Shown piece after piece: positions 44,451-52,657 of a DNA stretch of 64,000 nucleotides. The stretch is from NCBI RefSeq assembly GCF_026719705.1, contig NZ_JAPPRR010000001.1, positions 1,775,255 to 1,839,254 of the forward strand, in the 5' to 3' direction. Every line of letters begins with the position of its first letter. Within the stretch, counting starts at the first letter, position 1. The notes beneath the pieces are model-generated. The model made no database searches, had not been told where the DNA came from, and was given only the letters and a program-made list of their open reading frames with translations. Origin of the DNA: Pseudokordiimonas caeni (GTDB lineage Bacteria; Pseudomonadota; Alphaproteobacteria; Sphingomonadales; Kordiimonadaceae). The position numbers were made by a program, and so were the translations under genes.

Positions 44451-45034
44451 GGCCGTTCTCCCGAAGTATCTTCATGATGATGCCTGCCGAGCGGCCGGAC
44501 GCTCGTCGCCTGATAGCCATGCAGGCTTTCGTCCGCGGCATAGGTCAGGCGCACCTCGTCGCCGATCACGCATTGTTCGATCGCTTCTCCGATCAGGGCA
44601 TTCCGGTGGAAATAGATTTCGCCTTCAGGCGTCTCGATAAAGCCGTGCTCGCCATCGGGGCTGATGCGGGCTATCCGGCCTGTAAACGGCGTTTCGTGAT
44701 GCTTGACCACACCGTCCATCTTGCGCGCGGTGTCCTTCAGACGACGGCGCAACGTCTCGAACACGTCATGGACGGCCTGCATGATGTCGGCGTGTGCCGG
44801 GCGAAGCAGCCCGTGATGACCGACCACAATCTCGTGCCCCGGAATGCGCATGTTGATCGTGACCCGGTAGATACGCCCTTTTCGCTGCCGGTGATGAGCC
44901 TGCTCAACCGCCACACGGCAGCCAATGATATTGGGGAAAATGCGCTCCAGCTTTTCCACCCGGTCAGAGATATCCCGGACAACGGCAGGAGCGGCATGGA
45001 GGTTTTTGAAAGTGATCTGCAGTTGTTCTTGCAT
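44447..45034 (-). CDS. Ribosome hibernation factor (HPF/RaiA) fused to a cold-shock-like domain
   Basis: 195 aa. Residues 1-105 form an HPF/RaiA domain (LQITFKNLHAAPAVVRDISDRVEKLERIFPNIIGCRVAVEQ ... YRVTINMRIPGHEIVV ... DVFETLRRRLKD), which binds the 30S decoding region to inactivate ribosomes. Residues about 112-185 form an OB/cold-shock-like domain (FTGRIARISPDGEHGFIETPEGEIYFHRNALIG ... GDEVRLTYAADESLHG), replacing the dimerisation tail of long HPFs. Upstream, TTGCG-CACA-ATCAA at 45090-45103 is a half-conserved FNR-like box. First gene of the HPF-PEBP operon. In this setting it would silence translation during oxygen limitation. Confidence 0.88.
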   Translation of the reverse strand: MQEQLQITFKNLHAAPAVVRDISDRVEKLERIFPNIIGCRVAVEQAHHRQRKGRIYRVTINMRIPGHEIVVGHHGLLRPAHADIMQAVHDVFETLRRRLKDTARKMDGVVKHHETPFTGRIARISPDGEHGFIETPEGEIYFHRNALIGEAIEQCVIGDEVRLTYAADESLHGYQATSVRPLGRHHHEDTSGERP

Positions 45035-45133
45035 CGACAGAACTCCTTTGGTGTCAGCAAAGGATTCCGCGGCTGCGAGGCCCTGTCATTGCGCACAATC
45101 AACACGACATATTGTTGAGCGCAGGGCCGCTTC

Positions 45134-45159
45134 GTAACAATTCGTAACAATTCGTCATA
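45134..45159 (+). promoter_or_regulatory. K-box-like tandem repeat (candidate OmpR/FxkR-type operator)
   Basis: Three hexamers in direct repeat with exact 10-bp periodicity: GTAACA-ATTC-GTAACA-ATTC-GTCATA. It lies about 100-127 bp upstream of the FixK-like start. From memory, the FxkR regulator of Rhizobium etli binds GTTACA-N4-GTTACA in fixK promoters; this is the same geometry with one base changed per hexamer. Confidence 0.6.
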
Positions 45160-45260
45160 GGCACCGGCAAACCGCAGCAACACACGCATTGCATTCTGCA
45201 GGCTCACAGTAAGAGAGTTCCCGATTTTCGATCAGGCATGACTTTATCAGGGTACCTCAG

Positions 45261-45974
45261 ATGACAAACACACTCCCCAATCGCTCCAGCACCTCCAGTT
45301 GCAACCAGACCGGTTCCTTTCTCGGCGAGATCGACCCCGCCGTCAGCGGGGTTTTGAAACCCGTCGAACGGCATGTAGCCAAGGGCGGAACCCTGTTTCA
45401 TGATGGCGACGAACTGACCCACCTGTATGAAATCGCCACGGGCATGGTTAAAACCAGCCGTCTGTTCGCCGATGGTCGACGTCAGGTCATCGGCTTCTTT
45501 ACCGCCGGTGATTTTATCGGCATGCCATATGCCGGATTTGCAGCCTTTTCAGCCGAGGCCGTCATGGAGACCCGGCTTCATTGTTATCCGATCACTCAGG
45601 TTGCCGCCGCGATGACCCAGTCTTCGGCCCTGACAAAAGCGATCCTCAAGGCGCTTCATGACGATGCCGAACGGCATGTGGATCATGTCATGTCGCTCGG
45701 GCGGCGCCGCCCGGACGAACGGGTCGCATCTTTCCTGCTGAAATGCTGTACAAAACAACATGAAATCACGACCAGCCAGCGGACGCCGTGTGTAGACCTG
45801 CCCATGACGCGGGTCGATATCGCCGATTATCTGGGGCTCACGCAGGAGACGGTCTGCCGCGTTCTCACCCGTTTCAAACGCACCGGCATCATTCATGGCA
45901 AGGATAGCCACAAACTGACAGTCAATGATCTTCCGTCCCTTCAGATGGTGGCGGAACTCGGTGCCTGCGCATAG
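45261..45974 (+). CDS. Crp/Fnr-family regulator, FixK-like
   Basis: 237 aa: cyclic-nucleotide-binding-like beta-roll (HVAKGGTLFHDGDELTHLYEIATGMVKTSRLFADGRRQVIGFFTAGDFIG), long dimer helix, and winged HTH (LPMTRVDIADYLGLTQETVCRVLTRFKRTGIIH). The recognition helix keeps the Glu and Arg of FNR (E-T-V-C-R instead of E-T-V-S-R), consistent with TTGAT-N4-ATCAA sites, six of which lie in this block. The N-terminus has a single Cys (residue 14), not the three-cysteine cluster of FNR, so it is unlikely to bind an oxygen-labile Fe-S cluster; like FixK it would take its oxygen signal from a two-component system, and a FixL-like kinase is encoded 14 bp away, convergently. Confidence 0.9.
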   Translation: MTNTLPNRSSTSSCNQTGSFLGEIDPAVSGVLKPVERHVAKGGTLFHDGDELTHLYEIATGMVKTSRLFADGRRQVIGFFTAGDFIGMPYAGFAAFSAEAVMETRLHCYPITQVAAAMTQSSALTKAILKALHDDAERHVDHVMSLGRRRPDERVASFLLKCCTKQHEITTSQRTPCVDLPMTRVDIADYLGLTQETVCRVLTRFKRTGIIHGKDSHKLTVNDLPSLQMVAELGACA

Positions 45975-45988
45975 CGGGCACCGGTCGC

Positions 45989-47563
45989 TCACCCGCACAG
46001 CATGGTTTCCAGCCGGCGCGCCAGATCGCCTTTCGAAAAGGGCTTCTCAATGACTTCGAAGCCATCAAGGGAAATGCCCAATCGTGCCGGTTCATAACCG
46101 GTTGTCAGCAATATCCTGAGGCCGGGCCTTATCCGTGCGGCCTCAACGGCAAGGTCATGGCCGAACATGCCGCCGGACAACACAACATCCGCCAGAAGCA
46201 ATGAAACCGGCTGACTGCCCGCAAGGATTGCGAGCGCGGCCTCGCTGCTCGCCGCTTCGACGACGTCATATCCAAGCGATTGCAGGCGACGGCTGTTGAC
46301 ACGCCGTATATCGGCATTGTCCTCGACGAGCAGCACAGCATGTCCCCGTCGTTCCAAGGCATTTTGACCGTCAAGGATCGCACGGTCATTTTCCGCATGC
46401 CCCAAGGGGGCCACCGGCAACAACAGGCCGACTGTCGTTCCCTCGCCGATCGCGGTGTGGACCTCGACCTCCCCGCCCGACTGCTTTATGAAGCCCTGCA
46501 CCATGCTGAGGCCAAGGCCGCTGCCCTTGCCGGCGGTCTTGGTTGTGAAAAAGGGCTCGAAAATACGGGCAAGGACATCATTGCTCATGCCTTGTCCGTT
46601 GTCGCGCACCTCAAGCCTTACATATCCACCTGCATGCCCCTTATTGCCCGATGATGCCTTATCCAGGCGTGTCGCCACTGTAATCCGCCCCGAGCCATCC
46701 AGCGCGTCGGCGGCATTCAGTATGATATTCAGAAGCGCTGTTTCAAGCTGGCCGGGGTCCACCAGCACCTTCGGCAACGAAGCTGTCAGATCCTCCCGAA
46801 TATCGATAGCAGGACTGACACTGCGGCGGGCGAGGCCGATGAAATGCCGGACCAGTGTATTCAGGTCGACAGCCGCGGGCTGCAGCGCCTGGCGACGGCC
46901 GTAAGCGAGAAGTTGCCTGATCAGCTGACTGCCGTCATCGATGGCATCCATCACCTCACTGAGGATGGCATGGCCTTCGGGATGACTGATATAACCTTCC
47001 AGCATTTCGAGATTGCCCCGGATGACGGTCAGGAGATTATTGAAATCATGGGCGAGGCCTGCCGTCACCTGGGCGATAACTTCCGACTTCTGGGCCTGCC
47101 GCAGATGCTCTTCATTGCGCTTGTTTTCGGTAAGATCGTAAAGCACGCCGACAAACATATGCGTGTCGTCATAGTCCGCCTGACCGACCGATAGCTGGAC
47201 TGGAAATATGCTTCCGTCCTTGCGCTGGGCCAGCACCTCGCGCCCTATGCCGATGATTCTTTTTTCGCCGGTTTCCCGAAAATGGCGAAGATAGCCGTCA
47301 TGCTCGTGCCGGTAGGGCTCCGGCATCAGCATCGAAATATTCCGGCCGATCACGTCTTCTTCCGCGTAGCCGAACATGCGGTAGGTGGCGGGATTAGCTT
47401 CTGCAATGATACCCCTGTCGTCGATCAGGATAACAGCATCCACAACGGCATTGATGATAGCCTGCCATTTCGAAACAGCCGCTTCCAGCTCGAACGTGCC
47501 TTCTGCACTTGCCATGGGGTTCGGATTTTCGTTCGGATCGCTCAAGATTACGGATCTCGCCAT
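45989..47563 (-). CDS. fixL: Hybrid FixL-type oxygen-sensing histidine kinase (heme PAS-HK-REC)
   Basis: 524 aa, no membrane segment. PAS at residues 30-150 is strongly FixL-like: FGYAEEDVIGRNISMLMPEP, YRHEHDGYL (containing the proximal heme His of FixL), KRIIGIGR (distal-pocket Arg). Kinase core: H-box GLAHDFNNLLTVIRGN, N-box LLNIILNAADAL, DNGQGM, and FFTTKTAGKGSGLGLSMVQGF. C-terminal receiver (LLVEDNADIRRVNS ... LLADVVLSGG ... VIEKPFSKGDLARRLE). The REC fusion matches hFixL of Rhizobium etli. It should phosphorylate the OmpR-type regulator encoded next door. Start ATG 47563; ATG 47515 is possible, neither has a clear ribosome site. An FNR-like box lies 82 bp upstream. Confidence 0.9.
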   Translation of the reverse strand: MARSVILSDPNENPNPMASAEGTFELEAAVSKWQAIINAVVDAVILIDDRGIIAEANPATYRMFGYAEEDVIGRNISMLMPEPYRHEHDGYLRHFRETGEKRIIGIGREVLAQRKDGSIFPVQLSVGQADYDDTHMFVGVLYDLTENKRNEEHLRQAQKSEVIAQVTAGLAHDFNNLLTVIRGNLEMLEGYISHPEGHAILSEVMDAIDDGSQLIRQLLAYGRRQALQPAAVDLNTLVRHFIGLARRSVSPAIDIREDLTASLPKVLVDPGQLETALLNIILNAADALDGSGRITVATRLDKASSGNKGHAGGYVRLEVRDNGQGMSNDVLARIFEPFFTTKTAGKGSGLGLSMVQGFIKQSGGEVEVHTAIGEGTTVGLLLPVAPLGHAENDRAILDGQNALERRGHAVLLVEDNADIRRVNSRRLQSLGYDVVEAASSEAALAILAGSQPVSLLLADVVLSGGMFGHDLAVEAARIRPGLRILLTTGYEPARLGISLDGFEVIEKPFSKGDLARRLETMLCG

Positions 47564-47644
47564 TATGTTGCCGGCTTTGAGGAGCCTAAGATGGCCCTTA
47601 TGCCCGACATCGGGTTATTCTAACCCACCAACACCAATGACTGA

Positions 47645-47658
47645 ATGACTCCAATCAA
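47645..47658 (-). promoter_or_regulatory. FNR/FixK-like box upstream of hybrid fixL
   Basis: On the minus strand TTGAT-TGGA-GTCAT, 8 of 10 consensus positions, 82 bp before the kinase start. It would place the sensor under feedback by the FixK-like regulator. Confidence 0.5.
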
Positions 47659-47690
47659 TGATGTAAAAATCCGCCTTCAGGCGGGAGATG

Positions 47691-48425
47691 TCAGGTTTCA
47701 GCGTGGGCAATTCTTCCCACGAACATATATCCCTCCCCCCGCACGGTCTGGATGAAGACGGGGCGACCCGGATCCTCCTCGATCTTGCTTCGGAGGCGGC
47801 TGATGTGCGTATCGATCGCCCGGTCAAAAGGTGTCCAGTCCCGCCCGCCGATGCGGTCAAGAAGGTGCTCACGGCTGAGCACGCGTTGCGGCTGCAGGAT
47901 GAGCGTCTCCAGAAGCCGGTACTCGAAGACTGTCAACCCGGCGTCCATCCCGTCACCATCCAGCAATCGACGGCTTTCGCGGTCGAGGCGCCATCTTCCG
48001 AAACGAACCACACCTTCCTGCTGGCCCGGTGCTGCAGGCTGCCTGCTTTCGTTCTCCCGCCCATCCTGGCGCCGGAGAACGACGCGGATACGGGCCAGCA
48101 ACTCGCGCAGGTGATAGGGTTTGGTCAGATAATCTTCGGCGCCAAGCTCCAGCCCGACCACCTTGTCAACAACATCGTCCCGCGTGGACAGGATGATGAT
48201 GGGGACCCGCTTCCCGCTTTGCTGGATTTCGCGGGCGAGGTCGAGACCATCATCCGGACCGAGCTTGAGATCCAGCAGGATGAGCGCGACCGCCCCCTGC
48301 GAAAGCGTCTCACGAGCTTCACGGAGTGTGCCAGCCTGCAAAACCGCAAAGCCTTCCCCCGTCAGATAACGCTGCAACATCTGCCGCGTCCGGGGATCAT
48401 CATCGACAACCAGTATCCGGTCCAT
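47691..48425 (-). CDS. OmpR/PhoB-type response regulator (FxkR-like candidate)
   Basis: 244 aa. Receiver domain: RILVVDDDPRTRQML, phosphoacceptor Asp in ALILLDLKLGPDDGLDL, Thr/Ser and Lys in IIILSTRDD and YLTKPYHLRELLARI. Effector: winged HTH of the OmpR class (GLTVFEYRLLETLILQPQRVLSREHLLDRIGGRDWTPFDRAIDTHISRLRSKIEEDPGRPVFIQTVRGEGYMF). Separated by 127 bp from the hybrid FixL gene on the same strand. In R. etli the partner of hybrid FixL is FxkR, an OmpR/PhoB-type protein that activates fixK; gene order and domain class here fit that cascade. Orthology is inferred, not proven. Confidence 0.92.
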   Translation of the reverse strand: MDRILVVDDDPRTRQMLQRYLTGEGFAVLQAGTLREARETLSQGAVALILLDLKLGPDDGLDLAREIQQSGKRVPIIILSTRDDVVDKVVGLELGAEDYLTKPYHLRELLARIRVVLRRQDGRENESRQPAAPGQQEGVVRFGRWRLDRESRRLLDGDGMDAGLTVFEYRLLETLILQPQRVLSREHLLDRIGGRDWTPFDRAIDTHISRLRSKIEEDPGRPVFIQTVRGEGYMFVGRIAHAET

Positions 48426-48525
48426 TGATGTAGGAAGTGCTCGTTAGTGGGTTGTGTCTTAATACTGATATTGTAGCATGAAAGTTTATCGCGCGGCACG
48501 AGAAAGACCGCGAGAACAGTGAATA

Positions 48526-48539
48526 ATGATTGCGATCAA
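48526..48539. promoter_or_regulatory. FNR/FixK box
   Basis: ATGAT-TGCG-ATCAA, 9 of 10 consensus positions; about 100 bp upstream of the OmpR-type regulator start and 320 bp from the rightward hydrolase. Confidence 0.7.
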
Positions 48540-48777
48540 TGCCCCGGTCGACGGTTCATACATAATTTCGGCAGCGACACTGCGTTGCGTTGCCTTTTAT
48601 TTAGAATCTGACAACCCGAAAGGATGACTTCATCATGATTTCGCGCATTATTTTAGCCGGCACCTGACAGACTCGCTCCGTTTTGACCACCACCTGCTAC
48701 ATTGCTATCGGAGATAGCGGGCCTCAACTGAGCGACGCGACCCGGCAACTGCTGACGGAAATGCCGACAGCAGTCCA

Positions 48778-48791
48778 TTGATCGGGGTCAA
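48778..48791 (+). promoter_or_regulatory. FNR/FixK box upstream of the hydrolase-PEP synthase operon
   Basis: TTGAT-CGGG-GTCAA, 9 of 10 consensus positions, 70 bp before the ATG at 48862, a usual activating distance once a short leader is allowed. Confidence 0.72.
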
Positions 48792-48861
48792 TACCGGCAA
48801 GGCCGATCCGGTTTAGATTGGAAGACGATCAGCCGAGGAATTGACGCGCGGAAACAGACCC

Positions 48862-49572
48862 ATGACCGAATCCCCCCTGCACAGACCGGCGGCATTCGAT
48901 GACGGCATCCATGACCAGTATGTCGAGGTGCCCATCGATGGTATCACGCTCGAAGGCCGATTGACTGTTCCCTCAGGTGCAAAGGGGATTGTCATTTTTG
49001 CCCACGGCAGCGGCAGCAGCCGTTTCAGCCCGCGCAACTGGCAGGTCGCAGAGGTTCTCCATGCGCATGGCATCGCATCTCTCCTGATCGACCTCCTGAC
49101 GGCCAGCGAAGGCCGGATTGACGATATGACACGCCGGCTGCGCTTCGACATTCCGATGCTGGCAGCCCGCCTTGCCGCTGTCGCCCGCTGGGTTCACCGC
49201 TTTCCTGCGACAAGACAACTTGAGTTATGCTTCTTCGGCTCCAGCACCGGGGCGGGTGCCGCGCTGATCGCGGCGGCGGAAATGACGGATCCTGTTGCCG
49301 CCATTGTTTCCCGCGGTGGAAGGCCCGACCTCGCGGGCGATTATCTGCGTCATGTAAAGGCGCCGACACTGCTGATTGTCGGCAGCCGGGATACCGAGGT
49401 GCTGGCGCTCAATGAAGAAGCGCTCGCCAATCTGAACGCATCTTCGAAAATCCATGTGGTAACCGGGGCCACCCATCTGTTTGAGGAAGAAGGAAAGCTC
49501 GAAGAAGTGGCCCATCTGGCCGCCGAATGGTTCAGGCGGCATGTCGGCCACCGATCGGGGCATGCTGGCTGA
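48862..49572 (+). CDS. Dienelactone-hydrolase-like alpha/beta hydrolase
   Basis: 236 aa. VPIDGITLEGRLTVPSGAKGIVIFAHGSGSSRFSPRNWQVAEVL, nucleophile elbow CFFGSSTGAGAAL, acid Asp in LLIVGSRDTEVL, His in VVTGATHLFEE: a complete triad. The family is usually found fused to or beside the stress PRTase (M. tuberculosis Rv0571c has PRTase plus this hydrolase). A TTG at 48841 would add seven residues; ATG 48862 gives a normal start but has no strong ribosome site. Followed 18 bp later by PEP synthase. Substrate unknown. Confidence 0.85.
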   Translation: MTESPLHRPAAFDDGIHDQYVEVPIDGITLEGRLTVPSGAKGIVIFAHGSGSSRFSPRNWQVAEVLHAHGIASLLIDLLTASEGRIDDMTRRLRFDIPMLAARLAAVARWVHRFPATRQLELCFFGSSTGAGAALIAAAEMTDPVAAIVSRGGRPDLAGDYLRHVKAPTLLIVGSRDTEVLALNEEALANLNASSKIHVVTGATHLFEEEGKLEEVAHLAAEWFRRHVGHRSGHAG

Positions 49573-49590
49573 CGAAGGGGAAGAGAGACG

Positions 49591-51990
49591 ATGGAACGGG
49601 GGTCATTGGTCATTCGGCTTGCCGATGTGCGGCGCACGGATATCGCCCGTGTCGGCGGCAAGAATGCTTCGCTTGGCGAGATGATCGCCGTCCTGAAGCC
49701 GCTCGGCATCCGCGTTCCCGACGGGTTTGCAACCACAGCAGAAGCATTTGGCGCATTCCTTGACGCTGGTGACCTGCGAAGCCGCCTGCGGGATATCATG
49801 GGAAAGCTGAATGGTGACCTCTCGAATGTGGCAGCGGTGGGGGACGCCGCCCGGAACCTGCTGGCCGGGGCCGACCTGCCCTCCGCCCTTTCGGCTGCGA
49901 TCATCATGGCCTATCGTACGCTCAGCACCAACGGATTGCCCGCCACCGTCGCCGTGCGCAGCAGCGCCACCGCCGAAGACCTGCCCGAAGCGAGCTTCGC
50001 CGGGCAGCTTCAAAGCTTCCTGAATGTCATCGGCGAGAAGGCCGTGCTTGCGGCTGTGAAGCGCTGCTTCGCCTCGCTTTATACCGATCGCGCCATCGTC
50101 TACCGCGCGACCCATGGCTATGACCAGTTGGCTGTCGCGGTGTCTGTCGGCATCCAGCATATGGTCCGTGCCGATCTCGCCTGTTCTGGCGTGATGTTCA
50201 GCATCGATACGGAAACCGGCTTCCCGAAAACCATCCTGATCAGCGGTGCCTTCGGGCTGGGTGAAACTGTGGTGCAGGGGCTGGTTGACGCGGACGAATA
50301 TATGACCTTCAAACCGTTCCTGGAAAAGCCTGGCCTCGCGCCGATCATTGAAAAACGTTGCGGCGAGAAGAAGCAGCGCATGGTGTTCGAACGCGACGGC
50401 GGCGGTACACGCCTGAAAGATGTGCCGGAAGACGAGCGCCGGACCTTTGCGCTGCATGACGACGAAATACTCACGCTGTCCCGATGGGCGGTTGCCGTTG
50501 AAAACCATTACGGCCAGCCGATGGACATGGAGTGGGCAAAAGACGGCCTGACGGGCGAGCTGTATATGGTGCAGGCCCGGCCAGAGACAGTGCAGGCCCG
50601 CCGCAACGCCAGCATGCTGCGTACCTACCGGATCAAGACGAAACAGGTGCCACTTGTCTCCGGTCAATCGGTCGGGGAAAGCGTTGCGACAGGCCCCGTC
50701 TGCCGGCTCGATAGCCCATCCGGCGCGACAGTGTTTCCAGACGGCGCCGTTCTGGTGGCCCCGACGACTGACCCTGACTGGTTGCCTATCCTCAAACGGG
50801 CTTCAGCGGTTGTCACCGATCAGGGCGGCCGCACCAGCCATGCGGCCATTGTCGCCCGCGAACTGGGGCTCACCGCCGTTGTCGGCACCGGCAATGCGAC
50901 GACGAAGCTCAGGGACGGCGATATCGTCACCGTTTCCTGCGCAGGTGGGGCCGACGGCCACGTGTATGCCGGCAAGATACCGTTCGAAGTGACGGAAATT
51001 GACCTGCGTGACATCCCCGAAACCCGGACCCGCGTGATGGTCAATCTCGCCAACCCGGCCGCAGCCTTTCGCTGGTGGCAGTTGCCGTGTGACGGGATCG
51101 GCCTCGCCCGCATGGAATTCATCATCTCGAACCATATCCGCATCCATCCCATGGCACTTGCCCATTTCGAACGGGTGACCGATGCCGCAGCCCGGGCGGA
51201 AATAGAACATCTGACAGCCGGCTATGACTCGCGGGAGGATTATTTTGTCGAACGCCTGGCGCGCGGTATTGCCCGCCTCGCCGCCACCTACCACCCGCGG
51301 CCGGTCATAGTGCGCACCAGCGATTTCAAGACCAATGAATATGCGGCCCTCATCGGCGGCGCGCCGTTCGAACCCAATGAGCCCAACCCGATGATCGGCT
51401 GGCGCGGTGCCAGCCGCTATTATAGCGAGGGGTACCGCGATGGCTTTGCGCTGGAATGCAAGGCCCTCAGGATGGCGCGCGAGATACTGGGCTTCAGCAA
51501 TATTGTGGTCATGATCCCCTTCTGCCGCACGCTTGATGAGGCAGACAAGGTGATCGCCGAGATGGCGCGCCACGGCCTTGTGCGCCGCCGGAACGGCCTG
51601 CAGCTTTACATGATGTGCGAAATCCCCTCGAACGTGATCCTGGCCGAAGAATTCGGACGGCGCTTCGACGGCTTCTCGATTGGCTCCAACGACCTTACCC
51701 AGCTTACCCTCGGGATCGACCGCGACAGCGCCCTGCTCGCACCGCTTTTCAGCGAGCATGACCCGGCCGTCACCCGATCGATCACCACCGTGATCGGCAG
51801 GGCCCACAAGGTGGGCATCGAGGTTGGCCTGTGCGGGCAGGCACCGAGCGACCACCCGGACTTTGCCCAGTTCCTTGTCGAATCCGGCATCGACTCGATG
51901 TCGGTCAATCCCGACAGCTTCCTCTCCGTGAAGACGGAAGTTGCGGCTGTCGAGAAAAATCCCGAAAAATTCGAGTCCTACGGGGCGTGA
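49591..51990 (+). CDS. ppsA: Phosphoenolpyruvate synthase
   Basis: 799 aa (E. coli 792). Converts pyruvate, ATP and water to PEP, AMP and Pi. N-terminal nucleotide-binding domain (VGGKNASLGEMI ... VAVRSSATAEDLPEASFAGQLQSFLNV), swivelling phosphohistidine domain (TDQGGRTSHAAIVARELG), and C-terminal PEP-binding barrel (FKTNEYAALIGG, GLCGQAPSDHPDFAQFLVESGIDSMSVNPDSF with the catalytic Cys). Ribosome site GGGGAAGAG upstream. With the FBP aldolase/phosphatase of the same block it would drive carbon from pyruvate to hexose phosphate. No regulatory kinase (PpsR) gene adjoins. Confidence 0.95.
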   Translation: MERGSLVIRLADVRRTDIARVGGKNASLGEMIAVLKPLGIRVPDGFATTAEAFGAFLDAGDLRSRLRDIMGKLNGDLSNVAAVGDAARNLLAGADLPSALSAAIIMAYRTLSTNGLPATVAVRSSATAEDLPEASFAGQLQSFLNVIGEKAVLAAVKRCFASLYTDRAIVYRATHGYDQLAVAVSVGIQHMVRADLACSGVMFSIDTETGFPKTILISGAFGLGETVVQGLVDADEYMTFKPFLEKPGLAPIIEKRCGEKKQRMVFERDGGGTRLKDVPEDERRTFALHDDEILTLSRWAVAVENHYGQPMDMEWAKDGLTGELYMVQARPETVQARRNASMLRTYRIKTKQVPLVSGQSVGESVATGPVCRLDSPSGATVFPDGAVLVAPTTDPDWLPILKRASAVVTDQGGRTSHAAIVARELGLTAVVGTGNATTKLRDGDIVTVSCAGGADGHVYAGKIPFEVTEIDLRDIPETRTRVMVNLANPAAAFRWWQLPCDGIGLARMEFIISNHIRIHPMALAHFERVTDAAARAEIEHLTAGYDSREDYFVERLARGIARLAATYHPRPVIVRTSDFKTNEYAALIGGAPFEPNEPNPMIGWRGASRYYSEGYRDGFALECKALRMAREILGFSNIVVMIPFCRTLDEADKVIAEMARHGLVRRRNGLQLYMMCEIPSNVILAEEFGRRFDGFSIGSNDLTQLTLGIDRDSALLAPLFSEHDPAVTRSITTVIGRAHKVGIEVGLCGQAPSDHPDFAQFLVESGIDSMSVNPDSFLSVKTEVAAVEKNPEKFESYGA

Positions 51991-52026
51991 ACCCTGCGAA
52001 CTGACGGTTTCACCCGGTTCAAAATA

Positions 52027-52053
52027 AACGCTCCCCCGAAACGAGGGAGCGTT
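52027..52053. terminator. Bidirectional intrinsic terminator
   Basis: AACGCTCCC / GGGAGCGTT, 9-bp perfect stem with 9-nt loop, between the convergent ppsA and hsp20 genes. On the minus strand it is followed by TTATTTTG, a T-rich tract, so it is strongest for the hsp20 transcript. Confidence 0.78.
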
Positions 52054-52080
52054 ATAGCAGACAAGGCTGGCGAAGGAGGG

Positions 52081-52587
52081 TCAGCTGGCCTTGATCGCAA
52101 TCTTCTTCTCGTGTGCCTTGGCTTTTGCGGATTTGGGCAGATGCACTGTAAGCACACCGCGCTTGACCGAGGCCTCGATCTTGCCCTCTTCCACATCTAC
52201 CGGCAGCTCAAACCGGCGCACGAAGCTGCCGAAGGAGCGTTCGGAGCAATAATAGTCTTCGCGCTTCTCTTCGGATTCCGTTTTCCGCTCGCCCTTGATC
52301 GTCAGGATATTATCGACGAGACGGACATCGATATCGTCGACATCCATGCCGGGCACATCGACTTTCACATCAAGGGCATCCTTGGTTTCCCGCACATCCA
52401 TGCGGGCGAAGTCGGCCACCGAAACATCGATATCCGGGAACATGGGTACGGCTCTCAGGGACGGTGTGAGATAGCCGCGGAAAAGCCTGTCCATATCCTG
52501 ATGCAGGGACTCGAACGGATCCCTGCCCCAGATCGACGGCACCTGACGACCGCCATTGCCGCGCGGGGTGATATTGCTACTTGCCAT
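52081..52587 (-). CDS. Hsp20/alpha-crystallin small heat-shock protein
   Basis: 168-aa ATP-independent holdase. N-terminal arm with WGRDPFESLHQDMDRLFRGYL, alpha-crystallin domain (FPDIDVSVADFARMDVRETKDALDVKVDVPGMDVDDIDVRLVDNILTIKGER), the A-x-x-x-x-G-V-L hallmark in ASVKRGVLTVHLPKS, and a Lys-rich tail. A textbook AAGGAG lies seven bases before the ATG. Second gene after the other hsp20 (71 bp), probably co-transcribed from the FNR-box promoter at 53228. Confidence 0.95.
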   Translation of the reverse strand: MASSNITPRGNGGRQVPSIWGRDPFESLHQDMDRLFRGYLTPSLRAVPMFPDIDVSVADFARMDVRETKDALDVKVDVPGMDVDDIDVRLVDNILTIKGERKTESEEKREDYYCSERSFGSFVRRFELPVDVEEGKIEASVKRGVLTVHLPKSAKAKAHEKKIAIKAS

Positions 52588-52657
52588 GATTGTCTCCTTT
52601 TCTGATGACCGGCAGCCGTTTCATCACGGCTTGTGCCGGTGGTTGAAACCGCCCGTC

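Larger units (their letters stand above)
48426..48861. promoter_or_regulatory. Intergenic region with two FNR/FixK boxes
   Basis: Divergent promoter region of 436 bp. Two boxes (48526 and 48778) are listed separately. Between them, ATG 48634 with AAAGGAT nearby opens a 10-codon frame (MISRIILAGT) which is too short to call. Position of box 1, about 320 bp from the next gene, suggests an unannotated transcript or small RNA between 48570 and 48770; I see no confident structure for it. Confidence 0.5.
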
